Below are positions 8,553-17,442 of a DNA stretch of 63,550 nt, one piece after another. This stretch comes from an uncultured bacterium. Lineage in GTDB: Bacteria > Cyanobacteriota > Vampirovibrionia > Gastranaerophilales > Gastranaerophilaceae. The notes under the pieces are model-generated. The model was not told the DNA's origin and did not search any database. It saw nothing but the letters and a program-made list of their open reading frames with translations. A program made the position numbers and the translations under genes. The stretch lies in the NCBI GenBank assembly GCA_900549855.1, contig URPS01000008.1:1-63550 (forward strand), read 5' to 3'. The number at the start of each line of letters is the position of its first letter. The stretch's first letter is position 1.

Positions 8553-10442
8553 CTATCCTTCATTCCTGATTAAAGAGATAAATTCATGTGTTAATTTATC
8601 ACTCCATTTTTTGTTACTTTCTTCCCTGATTAAATCAAGAGCCTCTTTTTCAGACATAGCCTCTCTGTATGGTCGATTTTCTAATAATGCAAAATAAGAG
8701 TCAATTATCAAAATAATTTGTGACTCAATTGGTATTTCTTCTCCCGCTATTTTAGCCGGATAACCTGAACCATTCCAGTTTTCGTGATGTTTTTCAATAA
8801 TTGGAAGAACATCAACTACATTGGAGATTGGACGCAAGATTTCTCTTGCAGCCAGCAGTGGATGTTTTTTTATAGAATCTTTTTCTGCTTCGGTTAAAGG
8901 TTCTTTTTTTCTCAAAACTTCTTTCGGTAGCATTGTATTGCCGATATCATAAAGTAAAATCGCTATTTTTAATTTGTCAATTTCGTCTTTTGTTAAGTCA
9001 AAACGCTTTGCAAGAAGTGTCGCTAGTTCTACCTTCTGCTTCACACTGCCTTCAATATGTTCCGGATTATATGTGCTAACAAGAGCGTCTGCCACTTGAT
9101 ACAACTTCGTATTATTAGTGCTCATATCTTGTAATTTACAGGTTAAAAGCCTAGAAGTTTTGTCATCAATCGGAATTCTATGTTTTGTTAAAATATCAAC
9201 AAATGTATTTACCGCAATTTCTTGCCAAGAAGTTTCATAATCAGGACGAGCTATCGTCACCCTATTTCTTCCGTTGCGCTTTGATTCATACATCGCTCTA
9301 TCAGCCAATTCCAGCAAATCTTCGATATCTTCTGAATGCTCTAAATAGGTTGCGACACCCAAACTAGCGGTAATATGTCCGATTTTCTCCAATTCAACCG
9401 CTGCAATTGCCTTTCTAATACGTTCCGCAGCAATACAGCCACCTGCAGAATCAACCCCAGGAAGGAGCAAATTAAATTCCTCACCACCCATTCTTGCAGC
9501 TATATCAATTGAACGGGCATTATTCTTAAGTACTTGTGCAATGGCTTTAATTGCAATATCGCCGTAATTATGCCCATATGTATCATTTATCTGTTTTAAA
9601 TGATCTAAATCCAATCCAATCACAGTAAACTTCTGATTTTGTCGTTCCGCACGCTCTGCTTCTTTTTTTATGTATTCTTCAAAATAGCGCCTATTGTATA
9701 GCCCTGTCATACCATCTGTTATAGCTTGTTCTTTTACTGCTTGGAATAAATCAGCAATAGTGATTGCAAGTTCAATCTGTTTTGCAAAAAGATTTAAAAA
9801 ATTCAATTCACTATCACTAATACTTTCTCTTGATGAAAACACTATTAAAGAGCCAAAATGCGTATGTTTAGACATTAAAGGCACAAGTATATAAGATTTC
9901 ATCTTGGCATCTTTAAGAAAGGTTCTAACCCTGTCTTCGTTTAATTCAGGCATAAAACCTTTTGTTAATTCCACAATATTAGTTGATTGAAATATTTGAT
10001 TATTCTTTATAGAATCTTTTATTTCATTAATATTAGGGAATTGCATTCTATATTCTGAAACGTCACAGCGAAATCTTTGCAAAAACATATTGTTTAATTT
10101 CTCACTCGAAGACGCTACAATCTGCAGGTATTCACCTTCATTATCAGCTTTTTGTTTCACAATAAAACTGCATAAATATCCAAGTTCACCTTGCAAACTA
10201 TTTACAATAGCATTCAAAACACTAGATAGTGGCTTAGAAGAATTCATCATATCCCAAATATGCTGTAAAGTGAGCATTTGGCGATTTGCCCTATCAAGTT
10301 CACGAGTCCTATCTGCAATTTCCGCTTCCAATTTTGCATTAATTTCATATACTTCAAGCAACGACTGCTTGCCAGTATAAACAGTTGATTCAACTTGATC
10401 TAATTGATTTTTAAAATTTCTTATGCTATCAAAGAAACCCAC
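8553..10442 (-). CDS. GAF-GGDEF-HD signalling protein (cyclic-di-GMP)
   Basis: A 629-residue cytoplasmic sensor. Residues about 30-60 are a coiled coil (KLEAEIADRTRELDRANRQM), followed by a GAF-like sensory domain (about 65-230), a GGDEF domain with the active motif MGGEEF near residue 320, and a C-terminal HD-GYP-like domain. The cyclase site looks functional. In the HD part the usual HDIG is YDIG, so the first metal ligand is lost, although HHENWNGSGYP is present. Phosphodiesterase activity is therefore doubtful, and that part may be regulatory. The start is the GTG at 10442, with GAGG nine bases upstream. It is divergent from higBA. Confidence 0.9.
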   Translation of the reverse strand: MGFFDSIRNFKNQLDQVESTVYTGKQSLLEVYEINAKLEAEIADRTRELDRANRQMLTLQHIWDMMNSSKPLSSVLNAIVNSLQGELGYLCSFIVKQKADNEGEYLQIVASSSEKLNNMFLQRFRCDVSEYRMQFPNINEIKDSIKNNQIFQSTNIVELTKGFMPELNEDRVRTFLKDAKMKSYILVPLMSKHTHFGSLIVFSSRESISDSELNFLNLFAKQIELAITIADLFQAVKEQAITDGMTGLYNRRYFEEYIKKEAERAERQNQKFTVIGLDLDHLKQINDTYGHNYGDIAIKAIAQVLKNNARSIDIAARMGGEEFNLLLPGVDSAGGCIAAERIRKAIAAVELEKIGHITASLGVATYLEHSEDIEDLLELADRAMYESKRNGRNRVTIARPDYETSWQEIAVNTFVDILTKHRIPIDDKTSRLLTCKLQDMSTNNTKLYQVADALVSTYNPEHIEGSVKQKVELATLLAKRFDLTKDEIDKLKIAILLYDIGNTMLPKEVLRKKEPLTEAEKDSIKKHPLLAAREILRPISNVVDVLPIIEKHHENWNGSGYPAKIAGEEIPIESQIILIIDSYFALLENRPYREAMSEKEALDLIREESNKKWSDKLTHEFISLIRNEG

Positions 10443-10528
10443 TTGTGTATTCCTCTAATTCCACGCTACCTTTAAAGTATAGCACATTTTGAATAGAAAT
10501 AAAACTATATTAAATATATCACCATCAA

Positions 10529-10557
10529 TTGACAACCATTAGTTTACAAGTTATAAT
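10529..10557 (+). promoter_or_regulatory. Perfect consensus promoter of higBA
   Basis: TTGACA (10529-10534), 17 bases, TATAAT (10552-10557): an exact sigma-70 consensus with ideal spacing. The higB ATG begins at 10564, seven bases after the -10, so transcription should start at or within two bases of the start codon and the first mRNA codon would be leaderless. Confidence 0.85.
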
Positions 10558-10563
10558 ATAAAT

Positions 10564-10848
10564 ATGATTAAATCATTTAAACACAAAGGACTTGAAGATT
10601 TTTACTCTACAGGTACAACTAAAGGCATTCAAGCTATACACGCAAAACGTCTAAGACAAATTCTTTTAATACTTGATGCTATGACATCTACAGATGATTT
10701 GAAATTACCATCGTTACGTTTTCACAAACTAAAAGGAGATATGTCAAATTTATGTTCAATTACAGTACAAGCGAACTGGCGAATAACATTTAAGTTCGAC
10801 GAAAAATCACAAGATGTTTTTATTGTTGATTATCAAGATTATCACTAA
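10564..10848 (+). CDS. higB: HigB-like toxin (RelE/ParE superfamily mRNA interferase)
   Basis: The 94 residues match the HigB family throughout: IKSFKHKGLEDFYSTGTTKG, a helix with HAKRLRQILLILDA, then LPSLRFHKLKGD, the strand SITVQANWRITFKF and the terminal VDYQDYH. HigB toxins cleave mRNA on the ribosome and are neutralised by HigA. The order toxin-before-antitoxin is the HigBA order. There is no ribosome binding site and no room for one: the promoter -10 ends six bases before the ATG, so translation is probably leaderless. The antitoxin gene follows after 13 bases. Confidence 0.92.
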   Translation: MIKSFKHKGLEDFYSTGTTKGIQAIHAKRLRQILLILDAMTSTDDLKLPSLRFHKLKGDMSNLCSITVQANWRITFKFDEKSQDVFIVDYQDYH

Positions 10849-10861
10849 AAAGGAGTATTTT

Positions 10862-11146
10862 ATGAAAATGTTTAACCCACCACATCCAGGTGAAATTCTA
10901 AAAGATTTATATTTACCTGATTACAAATTAACAGTTACAGCATTTGCTTTAAAAATAGGTGTATCTAGAACAACTGCTTCTGAATTAGTAAATTGTAAAA
11001 ATGGTATAACTGCAGAAATGGCTCTCAAACTCGCCAAGGCGTTTGGCACATCCCCTGAGCTATGGCTTAATATGCAGCAAGAATACGACCTTTGGCAAGC
11101 ACGCCAACGTGTAAATTTAGATAATGTCGAGGTAATAGCTTTATAG
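10862..11146 (+). CDS. higA: HigA-like antitoxin (XRE-family HTH)
   Basis: A 94-residue protein with the typical N-terminal NPPHPGEILKDLYL and a helix-turn-helix (TVTAFALKIGVSRTTASELV), ending in the family's LWLNMQQEYDLWQAR region. HigA binds and inactivates HigB and represses the operon. I use the ATG at 10862, preceded by AAAAGGAG (10848-10855); an upstream in-frame start inside higB lacks one. The strong RBS here against a leaderless toxin would favour antitoxin excess. Confidence 0.93.
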   Translation: MKMFNPPHPGEILKDLYLPDYKLTVTAFALKIGVSRTTASELVNCKNGITAEMALKLAKAFGTSPELWLNMQQEYDLWQARQRVNLDNVEVIAL

Positions 11147-11152
11147 ATAAAC

Positions 11153-11226
11153 CCTCCTCGATGGGATTCGAACCCATGATCTTAGGCTTCGGAGACCTAC
11201 ACTCTATCCAACTGAGCTACGAGGAG
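11153..11226 (-). tRNA. tRNA-Arg(CCG)
   Basis: A 74-base cloverleaf on the minus strand. The acceptor arm CTCCTCG pairs with CGAGGAG, the D arm is GCTCAGTTGG, the anticodon loop CTCCGAA gives anticodon CCG, and the T arm is ATGGG-TTCGAAT-CCCAT. No CCA is encoded. It lies directly downstream of higBA on the opposite strand. Confidence 0.95.
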
Positions 11227-11310
11227 TTATTATTTAGTTTATCATAAATTTTTCCGATTATAATAGCAAATTTAATTTTTACAAGTTTTGTTAGTAGTAC
11301 CGGAGGTCAT

Positions 11311-11580
11311 ATGAAAATAATTTCTGTACAACCAACCTATACAAGATTTACCAACACTTTCAAAAAAAATAGCATTGCACAAGAGGAACGCAATATTGAA
11401 AATCAAAAACATGACTTAGACAATGAAACGAACCGTATAAGCCAAGAGAAACGTGAACTAAATCTTGAGATGACCAAGATTCGAGAACAGTCCCACGAAC
11501 TCGACAACAATCTCCGTGATATAAGAGCACAAAAACATGAATTAGATACTGAATTAGAAAAACTCCAAAAGGAGTATTAA
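11311..11580 (+). CDS. Small coiled-coil protein
   Basis: An 89-residue protein. A short N-terminal segment (MKIISVQPTYTRFTNTF) is followed by continuous heptad-like sequence from about residue 22 to the end, including three related units: KHDLDNETNRI, SHELDNNLRDI and KHELDTELEKL. It has no signal peptide or transmembrane segment. Its RBS GGAGG (11302-11306) is strong, so the gene is real. Function unknown; an oligomeric scaffold or cell-envelope linker is possible. It converges with nadC, ending one base before the nadC stop. Confidence 0.75.
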   Translation: MKIISVQPTYTRFTNTFKKNSIAQEERNIENQKHDLDNETNRISQEKRELNLEMTKIREQSHELDNNLRDIRAQKHELDTELEKLQKEY

Positions 11581-12411
11581 TTACATATCTAATCCAAGAT
11601 CTAACGTAGGTGCTTTGGCTACAATGGCACTTGAAGAAATAATGTCAACACCTGTTGAAGCTATATCTCTTACCGTATTTAAGTTAACATTTCCACTCGC
11701 TTCAACAATAGCTTTGCCATCAATAAGTTTTACACCTTCCCTCATCATATCAAGGCTCATATTATCAAGCATAATTATATCAACTTCACAAGCCAATGCC
11801 TCTTTTACTTGTTCCAAAGTATCGCATTCAACTTCTATTTTATGCGCATGAGAAATATGTTTTTTTAACCTATTTACAGCGTTAGTTAATGAACCTGAGA
11901 ACTTAATGTGATTATCTTTAATCATTGCACAATCTGCAAGATTAAATCTATGCAAGCTGCCACCGCCTGTTTTTACTGAATACTTTTCAAAAGCTCTAAA
12001 TCCTGGAGTAGTTTTTCTTGTATCAACAATCTTTGCATGATATTCACCAACAGCTTTTTGGTATTTATTAGTTTCAGTTGCAATACCACTCATTCTTTGT
12101 ACATAATTTAATGCCGTTCTTTCACCCATAAGAATATATCTTGCAGGACCATCTATATCAGCGATTTTATCTCCTTTTTTAATCACATCACCATCATTAA
12201 AATAAAATTTGAGGTTTACTTTTGGAGAAAGAATCTTAAATACCGTTTCAAAAACTTCTTTACCGCAGAATATTCCATCAACACGAGAATTCAAGACACA
12301 ACTCATTGTATCATCTTCCGTAGTTAAATAATCTGTTGTAATATCACCAAAGCCAATATCTTCCTGCAAAGCAGCTTTAACGTGTTCTTCTATAAAAAAT
12401 CTATTTAACAT
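11581..12411 (-). CDS. nadC: Quinolinate phosphoribosyltransferase
   Basis: NadC decarboxylates quinolinate and adds phosphoribose from PRPP to make nicotinate mononucleotide, the last dedicated step of de novo NAD synthesis. The 276 residues are full length. Family motifs are ALNYVQRMSGIAT, DTRKTTPGFRAFEKYSV, GGGSLHR-F, IKDNHI and EVECDTLEQV, with EASGNVN near the C terminus. It overlaps the end of nadB by 11 bases and forms an operon with it. No nadA is in this window. Confidence 0.97.
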   Translation of the reverse strand: MLNRFFIEEHVKAALQEDIGFGDITTDYLTTEDDTMSCVLNSRVDGIFCGKEVFETVFKILSPKVNLKFYFNDGDVIKKGDKIADIDGPARYILMGERTALNYVQRMSGIATETNKYQKAVGEYHAKIVDTRKTTPGFRAFEKYSVKTGGGSLHRFNLADCAMIKDNHIKFSGSLTNAVNRLKKHISHAHKIEVECDTLEQVKEALACEVDIIMLDNMSLDMMREGVKLIDGKAIVEASGNVNLNTVRDIASTGVDIISSSAIVAKAPTLDLGLDM

Positions 12412-14023
12412 ACTCTAACTCCTCTTTTTCAGTTTTTATTATATTTGAATGTCTTGCAACAGAATCTTTATTTTTGTAATCAGAACGGCAATGCGCTCCT
12501 CTTGATTCTTTTCTATCAAGCGCAGCTTCGATAATAAGACCGGCAACTGTAAGCATATTTCTGAATTCATATTCATCTTGATTTAAGCATTTTCTTGTGC
12601 GCTTAAAGCTATTTTTCAACTCCTCAAGCTTATTTTGCGCTTGTTTTAAAGATTGTTCTGAGCGTATAATACCGGCACCGTTCCACATAATATCTTTTAA
12701 TTTTGACTTCATTAACGGTATATCAAAATCTAAATCACTAATTGGTTGTGAATACACATCTATTGTTTTTCTTATATTATCATCAATTTTCTTAGGAGTG
12801 CTCAAATTTGCAAAAGACAAATAGTCCGCTAATTCATACGCACAAACAACACACTCCAAAAGAGAATTGCTTGCAAGTCTGTTTGCACCATGCAGGCCGG
12901 TTGAAGCACACTCTCCAATTGCATATAATCCCCTTAATGAAGTTCTGCCTTCGACCGTTGCTTTTATCCCGCCCATACTATAATGCGCAGCAGGCGCAAC
13001 CGGTATAGGTTTTTTTGAAATATCTATACCACACGAATCACATCTTTTTGATATAGTTGGAAATCTCTTGAACAATTTTACCGAATCTATCATTGATGCA
13101 TTCAAGAATACATTATTCTTATGCTCTTCACTCATTTCATTAAATATAGCTCTGGTTACAATATCACGAGGAGCAAGTTCACGCTTATCATGATATTTTG
13201 ACATAAATTCATTACCATGATTATTTACTAACTTAGCACCTTCACCACGAACTGCTTCTGAAATCAAAAATCTATCTTTACTATCAGGACTCAATGCTAA
13301 AGCCGTTGGATGGAATTGAACAAATTCTATATCTTGAATAATTGCTCCTGCGTTGTATGCTAAATCAATTCCATCACCTGTAGCTCCATCCGGATTTGTA
13401 GTGTATTTATATAATTGTCCCAATCCACCTGTTGCAAGAACCAGAGCAGAAGTGTAAACAATTTCGTGCTCTCCTGTTAATTCATTATAAACTATAACAC
13501 CTTTACATTCTTGGTCAGAATCAACGATAGCTTCTACTGCTATAGAATTTTGGGCAACTGTAATATTTTCATCTTCATTAACTCGTCTGCACAAAGCTTC
13601 TGTAATGCCTTTACCGGTAGCATCACCTCCGGCATGAAGAATTCTTCTCATGCTATGAGCAGCTTCTAGAGTAAATGTTAAATTTCCGTTTGAATCTTTA
13701 TCAAAATTAACACCGCAATCCATCAAGTCGTTAACTACTTCATCGGATGCTTGAGAAATATATTCTACTGCTGATACGTCATTTAATCCGGCACCGGCAT
13801 TAAGAGTATCATTAACATGACTTTCTACTGTATCTGCAGGATTTTGATGTAATACACCAACAATACCACCCTGAGCATACATTGAATTACTTTCGCCCAA
13901 ATTAGACTTCGTTAGAAGTAGAATCCCATCCGGAAGTTCTATTTGCTGCGAAATTTTTAGTGCCGAATACAAACCTGCTGCTCCGCTGCCTATAACTACT
14001 ACAGAATACTCTGAATACTTCAT
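12401..14023 (-). CDS. nadB: L-aspartate oxidase
   Basis: NadB oxidises L-aspartate to iminoaspartate with FAD, the first step of NAD synthesis; fumarate can be the acceptor in anaerobes. The protein has 540 residues from the ATG at 14023. It has an N-terminal dinucleotide fold VVVIGSGAAGLYSALK, MYAQGGI, the active-site region GDATGKGI and FVQFHPTAL, PRDIVTRAI, HYSMGGI and the FAD motif GLHGANRLASNSLLE. An in-frame TTG 11 codons upstream is less likely because it lacks an RBS, whereas GGAG precedes the ATG by nine bases. Coupled to nadC. Confidence 0.96.
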   Translation of the reverse strand: MKYSEYSVVVIGSGAAGLYSALKISQQIELPDGILLLTKSNLGESNSMYAQGGIVGVLHQNPADTVESHVNDTLNAGAGLNDVSAVEYISQASDEVVNDLMDCGVNFDKDSNGNLTFTLEAAHSMRRILHAGGDATGKGITEALCRRVNEDENITVAQNSIAVEAIVDSDQECKGVIVYNELTGEHEIVYTSALVLATGGLGQLYKYTTNPDGATGDGIDLAYNAGAIIQDIEFVQFHPTALALSPDSKDRFLISEAVRGEGAKLVNNHGNEFMSKYHDKRELAPRDIVTRAIFNEMSEEHKNNVFLNASMIDSVKLFKRFPTISKRCDSCGIDISKKPIPVAPAAHYSMGGIKATVEGRTSLRGLYAIGECASTGLHGANRLASNSLLECVVCAYELADYLSFANLSTPKKIDDNIRKTIDVYSQPISDLDFDIPLMKSKLKDIMWNGAGIIRSEQSLKQAQNKLEELKNSFKRTRKCLNQDEYEFRNMLTVAGLIIEAALDRKESRGAHCRSDYKNKDSVARHSNIIKTEKEELEYVK

Positions 14024-14108
14024 ACTATAATGCTCCGCTTGCCATTTACATTTCAATTATTATTTTAAAACAAACAAGCAAAAGAAAGTATAAATTAAAT
14101 ATAAAGAT

Positions 14109-14894
14109 TTAACGTATATTAAGGGCTAAAATTTTAGGTTCAAGTGTTTCTTCTATAATAGAAGCTTCAATATCTATATTAGGGGAGTAATTTTTTGCCA
14201 TTTTAATATCATCATTATACCCTGCAAAATCACCCATAGCCTTTTTAATCTTAGCTCTGTCTACATACGCTCTTGGGTTACCACTATTTCTATCTATTGC
14301 TAAATCCCAAGCTTTTAGTGCTAAATCAGGCCTATCAACTGAATTATAGATATCTGCAATACAAGCAAAACCTGCATAAGCACTACCATCTTGATTTAAA
14401 ATACTATTACAATAAGACATTGCCTCTCTATATTTACCCAAAGACTTGAAAAGCATTGCTACTTTTAAATAATCATTAAAATAAATTTGACCTGATTTTA
14501 TAAAATCATCCAACGCTCCCTTTTTATCTCCTTTATAAAGCTTTATTTCAGCTCTATCTTTATACAATGATTTTAATTCATCATCAGGTGCATATTTTGG
14601 CAATGCATCAATAGCTTTGTTCATTTCTTTTAATGCATCATCTTTTGTAGGATACATTTTAGCTAAATACACAGCATTATTACGATGATGTAAGTATTCA
14701 TTGGTAGATGAAGGTTTCACAATCTTAGCAATCGCATACTTTACATTATCACCCCAGAAACAGATTTGCAAAAATTTATTTCCAGGAGGGCTGCAAAACC
14801 ATGCCACTAATAAAAATGCAACTATAATACTAACAAGAATTTTAGTATCATCTCTACGTGTATTTGATATATAATTTACTTTCTTTTTAGACAT
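14109..14894 (-). CDS. Membrane-anchored TPR protein
   Basis: A 261-residue protein. After a basic N terminus (MSKKKVNYISNTRRDD), one transmembrane helix (about 18-36, ILVSIIVAFLLVAWF) anchors it, with the rest probably outside the cytoplasm. Residues about 70-240 form four or five TPR-like helical pairs (for example KSLYKDRAEIKLYKGDKKGALDDF and PRAYVDRAKIKKAMGDFAGY). TPR units are protein-binding scaffolds, so the specific role cannot be deduced. It is monocistronic between nadB and the HExxH protein. Confidence 0.75.
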   Translation of the reverse strand: MSKKKVNYISNTRRDDTKILVSIIVAFLLVAWFCSPPGNKFLQICFWGDNVKYAIAKIVKPSSTNEYLHHRNNAVYLAKMYPTKDDALKEMNKAIDALPKYAPDDELKSLYKDRAEIKLYKGDKKGALDDFIKSGQIYFNDYLKVAMLFKSLGKYREAMSYCNSILNQDGSAYAGFACIADIYNSVDRPDLALKAWDLAIDRNSGNPRAYVDRAKIKKAMGDFAGYNDDIKMAKNYSPNIDIEASIIEETLEPKILALNIR

Positions 14895-14957
14895 TCGCTC
14901 TTTCTACTTTGTATACTATTATTTTATAACATTTTTGTATAAAAATAAAGATATTTT

Positions 14958-15755
14958 TTAAATTTTAAAAATTTTTTTTAACTCTGATATTTCGGAATAT
15001 TTACAATTATTTACCAGATTTTTAAGTACCTGCGTAGCTTTCGGAGCTAATTCATTGGAACATTTATTATCTACAAAGAATAATTCAAAAAATCGTGCCC
15101 ACAATTCAGATGGCTGATTATAGTAATTGTTAAGCTTTCTGATTTTAGTATTAATCCTTGCTTGCTTACGTTGCAATGACTTCATTTTTATATAATAAAT
15201 CTGTTCGTTTGATAAATATTCAAAGTCATGCTCAACATTTTGAACTGTATAAATTTTACCAAAATACTTTATGCAATCATATTTAAGCAAATATTTTGCA
15301 GGAAGTTTGATACCCTTTTCTAAAGGTTTAAAACCTGTTGTCTTTTTAACATCTGGATATTGTTGAGAAATTTTATCAAATAACATGTTTATTTCTTTTG
15401 CAGCCTCAGACTTCATGTTAAACAAAGTTTTTGCAAACTCTTTTGGAACATTCTGAACAGTTACGTTAATCAATTCTTCTTTTATATCGCCAGAAAAATC
15501 ATCAAATATAAAATCGAGGGATTTTAAGGATGAATCGTATTTATAATGAATATAATGAGCATATTCATGCAACAAAGTAGAAAGAGTTGCATTATCGTCA
15601 ATATTCTTTGAAATATCAATTCTATAAGAGCCAACTCCTCTATTCAAAAAGAAACCTTTATTTCCTCTAGCTTTAGTTTTTCCTATATTTACAACAACAC
15701 CTAGCGATTCAATATAATTTTTTAACGCTATGATGATGTTTCTTTTATCATCCAT
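14958..15755 (-). CDS. HExxH putative zinc metalloprotease
   Basis: A 265-residue protein of unknown family. The motif LLHEYAHYIHY (His63, Glu64, His67) is a zincin signature, set in a helix after IDISKNIDDNATLSTL as in IrrE/ImmA-like and other gluzincins. The glutamate in PSELWARFFELFF (about 215-227) could be the third ligand. The middle is Lys-rich with no membrane segment or signal peptide. The start ATG at 15755 overlaps cutA by 28 bases. Whether it is a protease is inferred from the motif only; there is no adjacent regulator that would suggest an ImmA-type partner. Confidence 0.65.
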   Translation of the reverse strand: MDDKRNIIIALKNYIESLGVVVNIGKTKARGNKGFFLNRGVGSYRIDISKNIDDNATLSTLLHEYAHYIHYKYDSSLKSLDFIFDDFSGDIKEELINVTVQNVPKEFAKTLFNMKSEAAKEINMLFDKISQQYPDVKKTTGFKPLEKGIKLPAKYLLKYDCIKYFGKIYTVQNVEHDFEYLSNEQIYYIKMKSLQRKQARINTKIRKLNNYYNQPSELWARFFELFFVDNKCSNELAPKATQVLKNLVNNCKYSEISELKKIFKI

Positions 15756-16048
15756 TTCAAGTAATCTTCACTGCAATCTACAATTGGTAACGCTATAATT
15801 TCCGGAACAGTATAAGGGTGAGCATCTTCAATCACCAACTTAATTTTTCCATAATTTGAGCGTCGTGTCTTAATCATCATCAAGACTTCTTTTTCTTCAC
15901 AGATATCACCATCCCAAGAAAATACAGACTGAACTTTATCTACCATGCTAACACATGCTGCTAATTTATGTTTTAGCAGAATTTTGGTAATATCTTTTGC
16001 CAATTTTTTATCCGGCACTGTACAATAAATAACTATAATATCCATCAT
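15728..16048 (-). CDS. cutA: CutA1 divalent-ion tolerance protein
   Basis: A 106-residue protein matching CutA along its full length: VIYCTVPDKKLAKDITKILL, KLAACVSMVDKVQSVFSWDG, EEKEVLMMIKTRR and HPYTVPEIIALPI. CutA forms very stable trimers with a PII-like fold and has been linked to copper tolerance; its physiological job is unsettled. Two ATGs follow AAGGAGAT; the second (16045) has better spacing. It sits in a run of overlapping genes after the GlcD-like oxidase. Confidence 0.95.
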   Translation of the reverse strand: MMDIIVIYCTVPDKKLAKDITKILLKHKLAACVSMVDKVQSVFSWDGDICEEKEVLMMIKTRRSNYGKIKLVIEDAHPYTVPEIIALPIVDCSEDYLKWMIKETSS

Positions 16049-16056
16049 ATCTCCTT

Positions 16057-17442
16057 TTATACATTAAAAATTTTATTTGGATTTAAAATATTTTTAGGGT
16101 CAAAAACAAGTTTGATTTCACGCATTTTATCTATTGCATTTGATTCAACCAAACCTTCCAAGTACGAAAGTTTCTCAATACCAACACCATGTTCTGCTGA
16201 AATTGTTCCGCCAAGAGCTATAACCAGTTCATAAATTTCACCCTTTGCTTGTTGATAATTTTTAAACTGCTTATCATCACTCAAATCCAACGCAACTTGG
16301 GGATGTAAATTACCATCACCAAGATGTCCGACCATACATACTTGCAAATTATATTTATTACAAATATCACGACATCCACTAATCATTTGTGTAATTTTTG
16401 AGCGAGGTACGATTATATCATCAGAAAGTACATCCGGTGCTAATTGAGCCGTTGCGGCAAAACTTGCTCTTCTTGCAGTCCAAACTTCTTCTTTTTGTTC
16501 TTCTGTTTTAGCGATTTCTATATGCTTTGCTCCAGAAGAATTTAATGCTGAAAGTACATTTTCTTGTTGATAATCCATTGAAACTTCAAACCCATCAATA
16601 TTAATCAAAAGCATAGCTTCCATGTTTGTTTTAAGTCCGCAATGTCTAAAATTTTCAACAGTTGTAATAGAATTCTTATCCATAAAATCAATTGTTGATG
16701 GAAATATTTTGGCTTTCAGAATACTATTTACACCCTTAACAGCATTCTCAATAGAAGAATAATAAGCTAATATTGTTCTTTCTGATTGTGGTTTTGGAAT
16801 AAGTTTTAATTCTGCTTCTACAACAATGGCAAGAGTTCCTTCACTACCAATTATTAGCTGGTTCAAATGATACCCTACAGCGTCCTTAATAGTTCTAGCT
16901 CCAAATTTCATCACAGAACCATCAGCTAAAACTACAGTCAAGCTAAGTATATAATCTTTAGTCGTGCCATACTTGAACCCCATTGCTCCGCCTGAAGATT
17001 GTGCAATGCTGCCTCCGATAGTAGAAACCTTGTAGTTTGAAGGATCTGGAGGATAGAATAATCCTTCTGACACGGCAAGTTTCTTTATATCATCCAGCAC
17101 CACCCCCGGCTGAACTGTCATAGTCATATCAGTCGGATTAAACTCTAAGATTCGGTTCATCTTAGTAAAGTTCAATACAATTCCGCCTTTAGGACATGTA
17201 CAAGCACCAACCATGTTAGTACCGGCTCCACGAGAAATAACTGGAATATTGTTTTCATTTGCATATTTTAAAATTTTTTGAACATCTTCAATCGATTCTG
17301 GAAAAATAACAACATCCGGTTTTTCCAAATTCCGATTTGTATTAGCAGAATCTTCAGCATAACAATATAACTCTGCACTGTCTGTCAGAATTTCGTTATT
17401 AACGGTTTTTTTTAAATTATCTATATCATTTTTCAACAACAT
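16057..17442 (-). CDS. FAD-linked oxidase, GlcD-like (D-lactate/glycolate dehydrogenase family)
   Basis: A 461-residue flavoprotein of the vanillyl-alcohol oxidase superfamily. The FAD (PCMH) domain spans about 35-215, with PVISRGAGTNMVGACTCP, PDPSNYKVSTIGGSIAQSSGG and LIIGSEGTLAIV. The C-terminal domain ends in the family motif HLGDGNLHPQ and GGTISAEHGVGIEK. Such enzymes oxidise D-lactate, glycolate or other 2-hydroxyacids, usually passing electrons to a partner subunit or carrier; no GlcE/GlcF is adjacent, so the substrate is open. The first 17 bases overlap the end of the giant coiled-coil gene upstream. Confidence 0.9.
   Translation of the reverse strand: MLLKNDIDNLKKTVNNEILTDSAELYCYAEDSANTNRNLEKPDVVIFPESIEDVQKILKYANENNIPVISRGAGTNMVGACTCPKGGIVLNFTKMNRILEFNPTDMTMTVQPGVVLDDIKKLAVSEGLFYPPDPSNYKVSTIGGSIAQSSGGAMGFKYGTTKDYILSLTVVLADGSVMKFGARTIKDAVGYHLNQLIIGSEGTLAIVVEAELKLIPKPQSERTILAYYSSIENAVKGVNSILKAKIFPSTIDFMDKNSITTVENFRHCGLKTNMEAMLLINIDGFEVSMDYQQENVLSALNSSGAKHIEIAKTEEQKEEVWTARRASFAATAQLAPDVLSDDIIVPRSKITQMISGCRDICNKYNLQVCMVGHLGDGNLHPQVALDLSDDKQFKNYQQAKGEIYELVIALGGTISAEHGVGIEKLSYLEGLVESNAIDKMREIKLVFDPKNILNPNKIFNV

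Noticed and set aside
11227..11310. Second tRNA near tRNA-Arg
   Set aside because: No cloverleaf can be drawn in this stretch.
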